A stretch of DNA of 64,000 nt from Thalassotalea nanhaiensis (GTDB taxonomy: Bacteria > Pseudomonadota > Gammaproteobacteria > Enterobacterales > Alteromonadaceae), in contig NZ_CP134146.1 of the NCBI RefSeq assembly GCF_031583575.1, forward strand, positions 3,534,001 to 3,598,000. Reading direction: 5' to 3'. The notes under the pieces were generated by a model. It saw only the letters and a program-made list of their open reading frames with translations, searched no databases and was not told the origin of the DNA. Made by a program: the position numbers and the translations under genes. The number at the start of each line of letters is the position of its first letter. Position 1 is the stretch's first letter. Below are positions 35,387 to 46,231 of the stretch, in pieces.

Positions 35387-36850
35387 ATGTTTTTCAAATC
35401 ATTAAAGGCTTTTATTTTCACCTGCACGTTGTTGAGTTCGTCAGTTTTTGCTGGCGGCGTGTCTCCTTATTTACCATTAAAAACAGATCCGTTAATAGAA
35501 CTTGAAATTGAACGTTTGGCAAGCTTGGCTAAAATGCCAGTTTTGAATAAACCTTATCATGCGGCTACGGTGTTAGAGTACTTATCAAAGATAGAAGAAT
35601 CTCATCCAGTATTACATCATAGGATCAATAGTTACTTAAAACGATATAAGAAGGAGGCTTCAATTACACATTTTAGCCTTTCTGGTGCGAACTCTTTTGA
35701 GGACAATAAAACATTGGCTAATGCTCGAGGTCAGCAAATAGACAGCCATTATCAAGTTTCTGCAGCTGCGTTTTGGCAATTCAATAAGTACATTATCGCC
35801 AACGTCGGCGGTACTTTCTACGAAGACGGGGACTTTATCCCAAACCATAGTTACTTAAGCTTTGGCGTTGATTGGTTACAAATAGACGTTGGTTTTCGAG
35901 AGCACTGGCTTTCGCCTCATCAAGACAGCGCCCTATTGGTATCTACACACGCTCAACCACCTTTGAACATTACCTTTAGTAATGTAAAACCATTTGAATG
36001 GTTCAACATTAGATATGAATTATCTGTAGGTTTATTGGATGATACTGACAATATTTTATTTGAAGATGGATATACCAGTGGCGAGGTAGGGTTTATTACC
36101 ATGCACGGCAGTTTACAACCATTGGATTTTTGGACAATTGGTTTCAATAGAACACTTATGTTTGGCGGTGGCGACAGAAGTATCTCTTTTGATGATATTT
36201 GGAATGGCATTACTGATCCAGCTGGCTCAGATAACTGCTTGGACGACACAGATAACCCAGATATCACCTGTGGCAAAGATGATGAAATTGGTAATCAAAT
36301 GGCTTCAATTACTAATAAGTTTGATTTAACTATATTTGATATGCCAATGAGCTTTTATCATGAATATGCCGGTGAAGATACCAAGCAACACAAAAACACC
36401 CAACTTGGTAATATTGCACTAAACTATGGTCTATTCTTCCCCTATATTACTGAACAAGTATCACTAAATATCGAACATGCTAATTTTATGCACGGCTGGT
36501 ATGTTCATAGTATATATACGGATGGCTACACAAATAATGGCAGTATCATGGGCCATTGGTGGGGCGGAGCAAAGCCAACTGATGAAAAAAATGGTGGTAC
36601 GGCTTGGAGCGTGCGCGTCGATTACGATATTGACCAGCAGTCACAATTACAAGTAATGTATCGAACAGCCGATATTGAAACAGCTGAGAATAATTTTATT
36701 CCTACCCAACATGACTATGAACGCTCACATGAACTCGAGTTTACGTTAAATAATGCTCATAAAACGTATTTTTATACCAGTAAGCTGCATATTGGTAAAG
36801 ATACTTTAGGGGAAGAGTTTTTGCGTGCCAGTGTGGCCTTTAGGTATTAA
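35387..36850 (+). CDS. Capsule-assembly Wzi family outer-membrane protein
   Basis: 487 residues: signal peptide (1-22, ending VFAGG), a small helical N-terminal part (about 30-90) and a beta barrel to the C-terminal VAFRY. The Wzi-type segments YLSFGVDWLQIDVGFREHWLSP and SLNIEHANFMHGWYV are visible. E. coli Wzi attaches capsule to the cell surface, and relatives occur in many marine bacteria. It follows the CDP-glycerol module in the same orientation and could bind the polymer made by these genes. No polymerase, flippase or export genes are in the window. Confidence 0.85.
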   Translation: MFFKSLKAFIFTCTLLSSSVFAGGVSPYLPLKTDPLIELEIERLASLAKMPVLNKPYHAATVLEYLSKIEESHPVLHHRINSYLKRYKKEASITHFSLSGANSFEDNKTLANARGQQIDSHYQVSAAAFWQFNKYIIANVGGTFYEDGDFIPNHSYLSFGVDWLQIDVGFREHWLSPHQDSALLVSTHAQPPLNITFSNVKPFEWFNIRYELSVGLLDDTDNILFEDGYTSGEVGFITMHGSLQPLDFWTIGFNRTLMFGGGDRSISFDDIWNGITDPAGSDNCLDDTDNPDITCGKDDEIGNQMASITNKFDLTIFDMPMSFYHEYAGEDTKQHKNTQLGNIALNYGLFFPYITEQVSLNIEHANFMHGWYVHSIYTDGYTNNGSIMGHWWGGAKPTDEKNGGTAWSVRVDYDIDQQSQLQVMYRTADIETAENNFIPTQHDYERSHELEFTLNNAHKTYFYTSKLHIGKDTLGEEFLRASVAFRY

Positions 36851-36870
36851 CCGTTTCTAACAAACTCTTA

Positions 36871-36901
36871 GAAAAAGCCCCTAAAAAACTAAGGGGGCTT
36901 A
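36871..36901 (-). terminator. Possible leftward terminator between wzi-like and glycosyltransferase genes
   Basis: AAGCCCCT / AGGGGGCTT stem with one unpaired base. In the leftward direction it is followed by a T-run (CTTTTTC). Confidence 0.5.
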
Positions 36902-36933
36902 CGATAGAACAAAAGTCACAAATCACAAATAAC

Positions 36934-36965
36934 AAAAAGTAGCTTATTAAATGAAGCTACTTTTT
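36934..36965. terminator. Bidirectional hairpin overlapping the glycosyltransferase stop
   Basis: Perfect 12-bp stem AAAAAGTAGCTT / AAGCTACTTTTT with an 8-base loop and T-runs in both directions. It covers the stop codon of the leftward gene and probably ends transcription from both sides. Confidence 0.75.
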
Positions 36966-37718
36966 CGCTTCATTTTTCAGCACTAACAACATGTATTTAT
37001 TAAACGTATATTGCATCTGAATGACAGAAATTAACAATCCGGTTCTGCCGTCTAAAAAACCTCGGCGAAGAATATAGTGTCGAATAAATGCAAATAACGC
37101 TGAAGTTACAGCTTTAAGGGATGATGAGCTTTTACCTTTTTTGTAACGCTCTTCCGCCCATGCTTCCGCGTATCCACACCTTTTAACCAGATAGTCTTTT
37201 AAATTATCAAACGTGTAGTGCAACAGATCTTCTTTTAATTGAATTTTCTTAGAGCCTTTACAGCTTACTGATTCGTGAACTAAATTTTCGTTGTAGCGAT
37301 ATTTTGTACGATTATAAATACGCACAATAGGATCAGGATACCAACCACTATGGTGTACGAACTTTCCACAAAAGCTGGTAAGTCGATTAAGTACTAATAC
37401 GTCATCATCATTTACTGATTGCATATGAGCTTTAATTTCAACTTGCAGCGCCTCTGGAACGACTTCATCTGAATCAATGGCTAATATCCAGTCATTGGTT
37501 GCCAATTCTTCAGCTCTTCTGCGCTGCTCGCCAAAGCCCAACCAATCCTCACGAATAAATATTTTATCGGTGAATTTCTTAGCAATGGTTAACGTTTCAT
37601 CAGTACTACCTGAATCTAAAAGCACAATTTCATCCGCAAAAGTCAAAGAAGATAAACAGCGTTCTATTTTGTCTTCTTCGTTTTTACAAATAATACATAC
37701 TGATAATTTTTGAACCAT
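36957..37718 (-). CDS. Family 2 glycosyltransferase (WaaE/KdtX-like)
   Basis: 253 residues. GT-A fold: SVCIICKNEEDKIERCLSSL, ADEIVLLDSGSTDETLTIAK, DXD region WILAIDSDEVV (about 80-90), and HHSGWYPDPIVRIYNR with the C-terminal LHYTFDNLKDYL and YILRRGFLDGRTGLL. This is the WaaE/KdtX group that adds a sugar to the LPS inner core. The acceptor here is not known. The stop lies in a strong hairpin. It is downstream of the second CDP-glycerol module with 12 bp between. Confidence 0.88.
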   Translation of the reverse strand: MVQKLSVCIICKNEEDKIERCLSSLTFADEIVLLDSGSTDETLTIAKKFTDKIFIREDWLGFGEQRRRAEELATNDWILAIDSDEVVPEALQVEIKAHMQSVNDDDVLVLNRLTSFCGKFVHHSGWYPDPIVRIYNRTKYRYNENLVHESVSCKGSKKIQLKEDLLHYTFDNLKDYLVKRCGYAEAWAEERYKKGKSSSSLKAVTSALFAFIRHYILRRGFLDGRTGLLISVIQMQYTFNKYMLLVLKNEAKK

Positions 37719-37730
37719 AATAATTCCTAA

Positions 37731-38762
37731 TTAGTATTTCCAATAATGCAATTTCTTACGAAGCTTTAAATTTCGAAACAAGTTAAGCGGCTTGCTTCGT
37801 TTAGCTTGAATACCATTTTCTAATTTATCGACTACAGCGGTTAATATTCGCTCGGACGCTAAACCATCAATTAAAGGGTGAAGTTCTAAGGCATAACTTT
37901 CTATATGCTTTTTAAGTTCATCACTAGGTGATAATGCTTTAAGAATGGAGTCTTCAAGTGTGGCTACTTCTGTAATATTTATCAGGTATTCACCTGGAGC
38001 TGAATTGTTAAAACTAACAATGGGCTTGTTTAATAAGGCAAACTCGCCAATTACTGATGAAGTATCCGATAACATAACATCCGCAACTTGCAATAAAGAA
38101 GCAATATCAGATGTTTCAATGACTTTGAAGTTATCAGATTCGATGCTTTGATATAACGCCACCAACTCTGAATCCATTTTAGGATGAAATTTTGCCAGCC
38201 AAAGCCAGTCTTGTTTGCCGACTAAATCTTTTATTTGTTCAAATAAAGCACCAGCACACGTGAGTTTCGGTGAAAATGTAGGTGCAAATAAAACAACGGG
38301 CTTATTTTTTACATCAAGCTCGAATGGCTTGGTCGTGAATAAAGGGTCAAGTTTAGGCCAACCAGTTTCAACCACATCAAAATACCCATGTTCAGCTGCT
38401 AACTGATTAAATCGTTCAGTCGTCGCAGGTCCATGAGTACAATACAAATCAAAACAACCACGAATAACAAAGTGACCTTTTTTCTTCCATTCCAAACCAT
38501 GAAAAACTTGTACTTTCAAACCCGATAAGAAATTAGGGATTATATTGCCCGGGACAAAACAGGCATCTGGTTGGTATTCAATAGCAGAATTTATATCATC
38601 AAGTACTTGTTCTTCAGGGTGAAACAGGCTGGTATTGACTTCATTCCCTACAGCAATCCATGCAACCGAATAGCCTTTGCCTTGCATAACACTTTGTAAC
38701 GGGCGTAAAATTTCAAAAGAATAATTCTGTTCAATATAAAATAAAAACTTAAAGCTCGACAT
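37731..38762 (-). CDS. CDP-glycerol glycerophosphotransferase-like protein (module 2)
   Basis: 343 residues. The same family marks as the gene at 33829, but diverged: VFHGLEWKKKGHF, GWPKLDPLF, LFAPTFSPKL, AKFHPKMD, and VADVMLSDTSSVIGEFALLNKPIVSF. The N-terminus (FKFLFYIEQNYSFEILRPL) differs clearly from module 1. It probably acts on a different acceptor or polyol. Its start overlaps the stop of the upstream cytidylyltransferase gene by 1 bp. Confidence 0.83.
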   Translation of the reverse strand: MSSFKFLFYIEQNYSFEILRPLQSVMQGKGYSVAWIAVGNEVNTSLFHPEEQVLDDINSAIEYQPDACFVPGNIIPNFLSGLKVQVFHGLEWKKKGHFVIRGCFDLYCTHGPATTERFNQLAAEHGYFDVVETGWPKLDPLFTTKPFELDVKNKPVVLFAPTFSPKLTCAGALFEQIKDLVGKQDWLWLAKFHPKMDSELVALYQSIESDNFKVIETSDIASLLQVADVMLSDTSSVIGEFALLNKPIVSFNNSAPGEYLINITEVATLEDSILKALSPSDELKKHIESYALELHPLIDGLASERILTAVVDKLENGIQAKRSKPLNLFRNLKLRKKLHYWKY

Positions 38763-39160
38763 TAACTAACTCGATGAGTTTTAACTATTTCAATAATTTC
38801 TGTGGTAGAAACAGATGGAGTTCGCGGTAAATAAATCACTTCGCAAAGATCTTTTAAGTGATCAAACTTTCCTTCCCAATCATCTCCCATAATTAAAATG
38901 TCAGCATTGTAATGCTTAATGTATTCGGCTTTTAATTCAAGTGATTCTTCTAGAAACACCTCATCAACACAACGCAAAGAGCGAATAATATGGGTCCTGT
39001 CATTCTCGGCATAAACAGGGTAACGCTGCTTTTTAGACATATTTAATTGATCGGAAGATACACCAACTATTAAATGACTCCCATGTAATTTTGCACGTTC
39101 TAAAATATTAACATGACCAACGTGAAACACATCAAAGGTGCCAAAAGTTATAATTCTCAT
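38762..39160 (-). CDS. Glycerol-3-phosphate cytidylyltransferase-like protein (module 2)
   Basis: 132 residues: TFGTFDVFHVGHVNILERAK with HxGH, VGVSSDQLNMSKKQRYPVY, MGDDWEGKFDHLKDLCEV and the ending TPSVSTTEI (ISTT-like). By sequence it is closer to Bacillus TagD than the module 1 enzyme is (YPVYAENDRTHIIRSLRCVDEVF). It is coupled to the following transferase gene by a 1-bp overlap, so the two are co-translated. Confidence 0.87.
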   Translation of the reverse strand: MRIITFGTFDVFHVGHVNILERAKLHGSHLIVGVSSDQLNMSKKQRYPVYAENDRTHIIRSLRCVDEVFLEESLELKAEYIKHYNADILIMGDDWEGKFDHLKDLCEVIYLPRTPSVSTTEIIEIVKTHRVS

Positions 39161-39182
39161 AGTTGTCCTTATATGATCAAAC

Positions 39183-39785
39183 TTATTTTAGATCTTTAAT
39201 TTTATTAATCAAAGGGTTCTGCGGATATTGATTTTGTAAATGGTCAATAAAGCGTACCCATTTACGATTTACTTTTTTAACGGCCAATGCAGAAGACATT
39301 TCAGAAAAACGGATATATTCAGTATTTCCGATATCATCAATAATCACTAGCTTAGGTTCATTTGTTAATTTAAGTACTAAATTTCGAGGATACAAAGTTA
39401 AGGTTAAAATTTGCTGTTCAAACAAGTAATCCTTCAACTTTTTCAAGCTGGCCATTATTATATCCTGATATTGCAATGACATCTCGTCAGACTCTAGATA
39501 ATTATCTAATGATAATGAAACGTCTCCGTTGGCATCACAGATAAGTTCATAAACATGAGCTCTACCCATATTTGTTTGCACTTCTTCAACATACTTGGAT
39601 AACATACTAAAGCTAACATCACGCTTTTTTAAACGCTGATAATATTCTATTTCACGACGAATAGCCTTTTGATTGATGTCTTGGCGAAAAAGCACTTTAA
39701 TACATAAAGAATCATCACTTGGATGATGGTAGCATGCTCGGTGTGCACCTTTACCAATTAATAATGATTCGTCAATCGTTATCAC
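39183..39785 (-). CDS. YrbL family kinase-like protein
   Basis: 200 residues. Marks: LLIGKGAHRACYHHPSDDSLCIKVL, which resembles the glycine loop and lysine of kinase-like folds, IRREIEYYQRLKKR, and LVIIDDIGNTEYI with an Asp at the place of a metal-binding DFG-like motif. This is the YrbL family, a PhoP-regulated gene in enterobacteria whose activity is not established. It is first in the leftward transcription unit with the cytidylyltransferase, transferase and glycosyltransferase, so it may phosphorylate or modify a core-sugar intermediate. Confidence 0.8.
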   Translation of the reverse strand: MITIDESLLIGKGAHRACYHHPSDDSLCIKVLFRQDINQKAIRREIEYYQRLKKRDVSFSMLSKYVEEVQTNMGRAHVYELICDANGDVSLSLDNYLESDEMSLQYQDIIMASLKKLKDYLFEQQILTLTLYPRNLVLKLTNEPKLVIIDDIGNTEYIRFSEMSSALAVKKVNRKWVRFIDHLQNQYPQNPLINKIKDLK

Positions 39786-40037
39786 AAAGAAGCCTTAGGT
39801 TTCGTATTTTCAATTATGAAATCAATTATATCCACGCAAAACAAATAAAGAAATATTAATAGTAACTTTAAATTAAAAACATAATTCAGTTTATAAAAAA
39901 ATTTATTGAATTTATTAGCTTTCCTTTCCCTAACAGGGCAATTTCAGCTAACATCTACACTTGTAAACTAAGTACATCAATAATTTATTTATTAGCGAAC
40001 AAGATCTCATAAATTGGCATTTCCGAAAACACTAGCT

Positions 40038-40832
40038 ATGGAAGCGAGAAACTATATTTTGGATAGAATCAAAGAAATACAGCAAGTTCAGTTACAGATA
40101 TTAAAACAGGTTCTAAGTGTTATAAATCAGCATAACTTAAGTTATATTGCCGTTGGAGGAACAGCACTGGGTGCTTTACGTCATCAGGGGTTCATCCCTT
40201 GGGACGATGATATTGATATTGCTATGCCAAGGGCAGATTACGACATATTTTTAAAGTTGCAAGATGAGTTACCTGAACAGTTATTTATTCAAAACTTTAA
40301 AACTGATAAACATTACCCATTATACTTTACCAAAGTCAGATTAAATGGAACCCTATTTGTTGAAGAGCGATTTCAAAATCAGCCCATGCATCACGGTATT
40401 TTCATCGATATATTCCCTTTAGATACTTTAGATATCAATGAGTCATTAATTAAAAGTGTTAAAACCAAGGAAAATATATTTCGCCGTTTGGTAAAGAAAT
40501 CTTATAAAAGTTGGTTATATAAGTTTAGATATAGTTTTAAAACTGCGCAGCAAGCTTATAATGATCTTGAAGATACTATTTTGCAACATCAAAAAACGAA
40601 CGGTGCTGTTATAGGCTCTATTCAAGCAAATGATATATTTAAAGAAGAAAATTTATTTCCGATAACAACATTGCCTTTTGAAGATATAGATATCTGTGTT
40701 CCAAACAACATTGAGCAGTACTTGGAAGATAAATTTGGTGATTACATGCGTATTCCACAATTGCATGAAAGAAAATTGCACAAGTTAGTCTCATTAGATT
40801 TTGGTAATACTAAAGCAACACAACAAAGTTAA
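40038..40832 (+). CDS. LicD family phosphotransferase
   Basis: 264 residues from the ATG at 40038 (a TTG at 40014 is in frame, with no clear ribosome-binding site for either). The LicD signature is strong: YIAVGGTALGALRHQGFIPWDDDIDIAMPRADY, with the acidic nucleotidyltransferase cluster, followed by FTKVRLNGTLFVEE and GIFIDIFPLDTL. LicD proteins transfer phosphocholine or other phospho-groups (including ribitol/glycerol phosphate in fukutin relatives) to glycans. Beside two CDP-glycerol modules it could decorate the same glycan. Choline genes (licABC) are not present. Confidence 0.88.
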   Translation: MEARNYILDRIKEIQQVQLQILKQVLSVINQHNLSYIAVGGTALGALRHQGFIPWDDDIDIAMPRADYDIFLKLQDELPEQLFIQNFKTDKHYPLYFTKVRLNGTLFVEERFQNQPMHHGIFIDIFPLDTLDINESLIKSVKTKENIFRRLVKKSYKSWLYKFRYSFKTAQQAYNDLEDTILQHQKTNGAVIGSIQANDIFKEENLFPITTLPFEDIDICVPNNIEQYLEDKFGDYMRIPQLHERKLHKLVSLDFGNTKATQQS

Positions 40833-40844
40833 AAAAGGGTCATT

Positions 40845-41744
40845 ATGAAACTCGAATATTGTCGATTAACACCTCCAAACTTTGGAGATGAGCTTAATGC
40901 TTGGCTATGGCCTAAATTAGTCCCTGAACTGTTAGAGCAAGATGACAATAGTTACCTTATTGGCATTGGTACTATTTTTTCTAAACGGTGTGATCATTTA
41001 CCAATCGATTCTAAAAAAATCGTCTTCAGCTCAGGAACTGGCTACAGCGAAAATACCGATATTGATGAAAACTGGGATATCATTGGCGTACGCGGGGAAC
41101 TTACCGCTAAAGCGTATAACTTATCTGATGAAAAAATACTCTGCGATGGTGCTTACTTATTACGTAAAGTGAGTTTACCCAAAATTGAGCCACATAACCG
41201 AACAGGGTTTATGCCGCACTACTCCAGTTTAGATATGGTAAATTGGCAAGACGTTTGCGAAAAAGTTGGCTTAGAATTTATTTCTCCTTATTGGCCTGTA
41301 GATACAGTTTTAAGTAAAATGCAGGGTTGCAAAAACATCATTACAGAGGCAATGCATGGTGCGATAGTCGCTGACGTTCTACGTGTGCCTTGGTGTGCAG
41401 TGTCATTTGGACCTAAATTTTTACCTTCTAAGTGGCAAGATTGGGGAACAGCACTGAACATTGTGCCAAAAATCCAAGCAATCCCATTCGTTATTAATCA
41501 GAAAATAAGTAAAGGCCGTGTAGTTGAGTGGAAAATCAAGCGTATATTAAGCAAAATGTCATTAGGTAAGAAAAAGTGGCAATCAATTCCTAAGTTTAAA
41601 AACAATATTAATGATTTAATTCATGGTTTACAAAATGTCAAAGTTCAAAATACGTATCAGCTGAGCAGTGATGAAAGTATATCTAACGTTGATAGTAAAC
41701 TTGATCATGCTCTAGAATATTTAAAATCTACTTATAAAAAATAA
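40845..41744 (+). CDS. Polysaccharide pyruvyltransferase family protein
   Basis: 299 residues. Marks: LTPPNFGDELNAWLWPKL at the N-terminus, YLIGIGTIF, WDIIGVRGELTAKAYNL, DGAYLLRKV, and IITEAMHGAIVADVLRVPW. These fit the PS_pyruv_trans/ExoV-like group, which adds ketal pyruvate to sugars. It lies 12 bp after the licD-like gene in the same orientation, so both are probably co-transcribed. A negatively charged pyruvate would add to the charge of a glycerol-phosphate-type surface glycan. Confidence 0.85.
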   Translation: MKLEYCRLTPPNFGDELNAWLWPKLVPELLEQDDNSYLIGIGTIFSKRCDHLPIDSKKIVFSSGTGYSENTDIDENWDIIGVRGELTAKAYNLSDEKILCDGAYLLRKVSLPKIEPHNRTGFMPHYSSLDMVNWQDVCEKVGLEFISPYWPVDTVLSKMQGCKNIITEAMHGAIVADVLRVPWCAVSFGPKFLPSKWQDWGTALNIVPKIQAIPFVINQKISKGRVVEWKIKRILSKMSLGKKKWQSIPKFKNNINDLIHGLQNVKVQNTYQLSSDESISNVDSKLDHALEYLKSTYKK

Positions 41745-41768
41745 TCTAAAGTTTATCTGAATATAATG

Positions 41769-41796
41769 TTGACAGGGAAGATGAAACATTTTAATG
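41769..41796 (+). promoter_or_regulatory. Possible promoter of the leu operon
   Basis: TTGACA (41769-41774) is followed after about 16 bp by TTAATG/TTTAAT (41790-41796). It lies about 55 bp upstream of the leader peptide start. The -35 is perfect and the -10 is weak. Confidence 0.4.
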
Positions 41797-41848
41797 TTAG
41801 AACAATTACACTAACAAATATAAATTCAATAAAACTGAATAAATATTA

Positions 41849-41926
41849 ATGACTATATATATTAAACAACGCATTTTACTTAACCTCCTGCTAGATTCAA
41901 ATAGCGGGCGTTTTTCTATTGTTTAA
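41849..41926 (+). CDS. leuL: leu operon leader peptide
   Basis: A 25-codon frame, ATG at 41849 to TAA at 41924-41926. Residues 10-15 are LLNLLL, encoded TTA CTT AAC CTC CTG CTA, i.e. five leucine codons in six, using five different leucine codons. The tail DSNSGRFSIV recalls the end region of enterobacterial LeuL (after the Leu run: a short polar stretch, then GR). The position upstream of leuA and the mutually exclusive hairpins make it a transcription-attenuation leader. There is no strong ribosome-binding site, as often seen in leaders. Confidence 0.88.
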   Translation: MTIYIKQRILLNLLLDSNSGRFSIV

Positions 41927-41979
41927 AATATACTGATTGAATAACAAAAACCCGCAAATCACATTGCGGGTTTTTTTTT
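41886..41979 (+). promoter_or_regulatory. Leucine attenuator (protector, antiterminator and terminator hairpins)
   Basis: Segment 1 CCTGCTA (41886-41892, inside the Leu codons) pairs with segment 2 TAGCGGG (41902-41908). Segment 2 GCGGG can instead pair with segment 3 CCCGC (41951-41955). Segment 3 with segment 4 makes the terminator AACCCGCAA / TTGCGGGTT followed by nine Ts. A ribosome stalled at the Leu codons would cover segment 1, free segment 2 for segment 3, and allow readthrough into leuA. All pairings are read from the sequence; the mechanism is as known for leu and his operons. Confidence 0.85.
41946..41979 (+). terminator. Terminator of the leu attenuator
   Basis: Stem AAAAACCCGCAA / TTGCGGGTTTTT, loop ATCACA, and T-run to 41979. 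It lies 20 bp after the leader stop codon and about 165 bp before leuA. Confidence 0.92.
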
Positions 41980-42019
41980 ACTTCAGGGAAGAAGGAATGT
42001 CAATTTGCCATGGATGGCA
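41980..42019 (+). repeat. Post-terminator repeat, copy A
   Basis: It begins at the base after the attenuator T-run: ACTTCAGGGAAGAAGGAATG, then TCAATTTGCCATGGATGGC. It is followed after 12 bp by copy B in the same orientation. Confidence 0.75.
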
Positions 42020-42031
42020 AAAAATTGACTC

Positions 42032-42080
42032 ACTTCATGGATGATGGAATGCAAATCACCATGGATGGTATTAGATTTGT
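42032..42080 (+). repeat. Post-terminator repeat, copy B
   Basis: ACTTCATGGATGATGGAATG, then CAAATCACCATGGATGG and TTAGATTTGT. It is nearly identical to copy C at 59593-59641 (about 44 of 49 bases). Confidence 0.78.
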
Positions 42081-42145
42081 TACTCGAATGTGACAGTGCG
42101 AATATCAACACAAAGAACCAAGCAGCTTAACAAAAGGCCAACACT

Positions 42146-44825
<2,680 letters not shown>

Positions 44826-44826
44826 C

Positions 44827-46221
44827 ATGGCTTCCACTTTATATGAAAAATTATGGCAACGACACTTAGTAGAAGACAAAGCAGGCGAAACGCCATTGAT
44901 CTTCATTGATCGCCACCTTGTACATGAAGTGACTTCGCCACAAGCGTTTGCAAATTTAAAGTTTCATGACCGCCCAGTTCATAGTCCAAATAGAACGATT
45001 GCGACTATGGATCATAATATTTCAACTAAAAAATGTGATATTGATGCTGCTGGTGCAAATGGGGCAAACCAACTAAAAACCCTAGAACAAAATTGTGACG
45101 ATTTTGGCGTAAAATTATACGGCATGGGACATAAAAACCAGGGTATTGTCCATGTTATGGGACCGGAACTTGGTTTTACTTTACCTGGCCAAACAATTGT
45201 ATGTGGAGATTCTCATACAGCCACTCATGGCGCATTTGGTGCGCTAGCTTTTGGTATAGGTACGTCAGAAGTTGAGCATGTATTAGCAACGCAAACATTA
45301 CGCCAAAACAAAGCTAAAACCATGAATATCTCAGTTGAAGGTAAGGCTAATGTTGGCATCAGCGCAAAAGATATTATCTTAGCCATTATCGGTAAAGTAG
45401 GTCATTCTGGCGCGACTGGTTATGTGATTGAATATACTGGCCAAGCTATCCGTGATTTAACCATGGAAGAGCGCATGACGGTGTGTAATATGAGCATCGA
45501 ATTTGGCGCGAAAGCAGGTATTATTGCTCCCGATCAAACCACATTTGATTACCTTAAAAATAAAGAAAATGCGCCACAAGGTGAGGTGTTTGAGCAAGCC
45601 GTAGCTGACTGGAAAACATTGCAAACAGATAGTGATGCTCAGTTTGATACAACCGTTGTTATTGATGCGACTGACATAAAACCACAAGTTACGTGGGGAA
45701 CTAACCCTGGGCAAGTTACTGCTATTGACTCTGTTGTGCCTGCCCCTGAAGACTTTAGCGACCCTGTTGAACGTGAGTCTTGTGTTAATGCCCTTAAATA
45801 TATGGATTTAACACCTGGCACTAAAATTTCAGATATTGCTATCAATAACGTATTCATCGGTTCTTGTACAAATTCTCGTATTGAAGATTTACGTGTTGCA
45901 GCATCAGTTGTTAAAGGTAAAAAAGTTTCAAACTCAGTTACTGCTATTGTCGTACCTGGCTCTTACCGTGTTAGAGAGCAAGCTGAAGCTGAAGGCTTAG
46001 CGGATATATTTAAGACTGCAGGCTTTGAATGGCGCTTACCTGGTTGCTCAATGTGTTTAGGTATGAATGATGACAAATTAAAAGAAGGTGATCGCTGCGC
46101 CTCTACCAGTAACCGTAACTTTGAAGGTAGACAAGGCCGAGGTAGTCGCACCCACTTAGTAAGTCCAGCAATGGCAGCTGCTGCGGCAATCGCAGGCCAC
46201 TTTACTGACGTGAACGCATAA
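44827..46221 (+). CDS. leuC: 3-isopropylmalate dehydratase large subunit
   Basis: 464 residues from ATG 44827 ([17 protein letters not shown]), chosen by family start and by its position right after the leuB stop; the frame extends further upstream inside leuB but is not used. [4Fe-4S] cluster ligands are in [12 protein letters not shown] and [32 protein letters not shown] is the aconitase signature. It isomerises 2- to 3-isopropylmalate together with LeuD. Confidence 0.98.
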   Translation: MASTLYEKLWQRHLVEDKAGETPLIFIDRHLVHEVTSPQAFANLKFHDRPVHSPNRTIATMDHNISTKKCDIDAAGANGANQLKTLEQNCDDFGVKLYGMGHKNQGIVHVMGPELGFTLPGQTIVCGDSHTATHGAFGALAFGIGTSEVEHVLATQTLRQNKAKTMNISVEGKANVGISAKDIILAIIGKVGHSGATGYVIEYTGQAIRDLTMEERMTVCNMSIEFGAKAGIIAPDQTTFDYLKNKENAPQGEVFEQAVADWKTLQTDSDAQFDTTVVIDATDIKPQVTWGTNPGQVTAIDSVVPAPEDFSDPVERESCVNALKYMDLTPGTKISDIAINNVFIGSCTNSRIEDLRVAASVVKGKKVSNSVTAIVVPGSYRVREQAEAEGLADIFKTAGFEWRLPGCSMCLGMNDDKLKEGDRCASTSNRNFEGRQGRGSRTHLVSPAMAAAAAIAGHFTDVNA

Positions 46222-46231
46222 GGAGTAACTC

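Noticed and set aside
33829-41744. A complete capsule locus
   Set aside because: There is no flippase, polymerase, ABC exporter, Wza or Wzc gene, so only part of a surface-glycan pathway is present.
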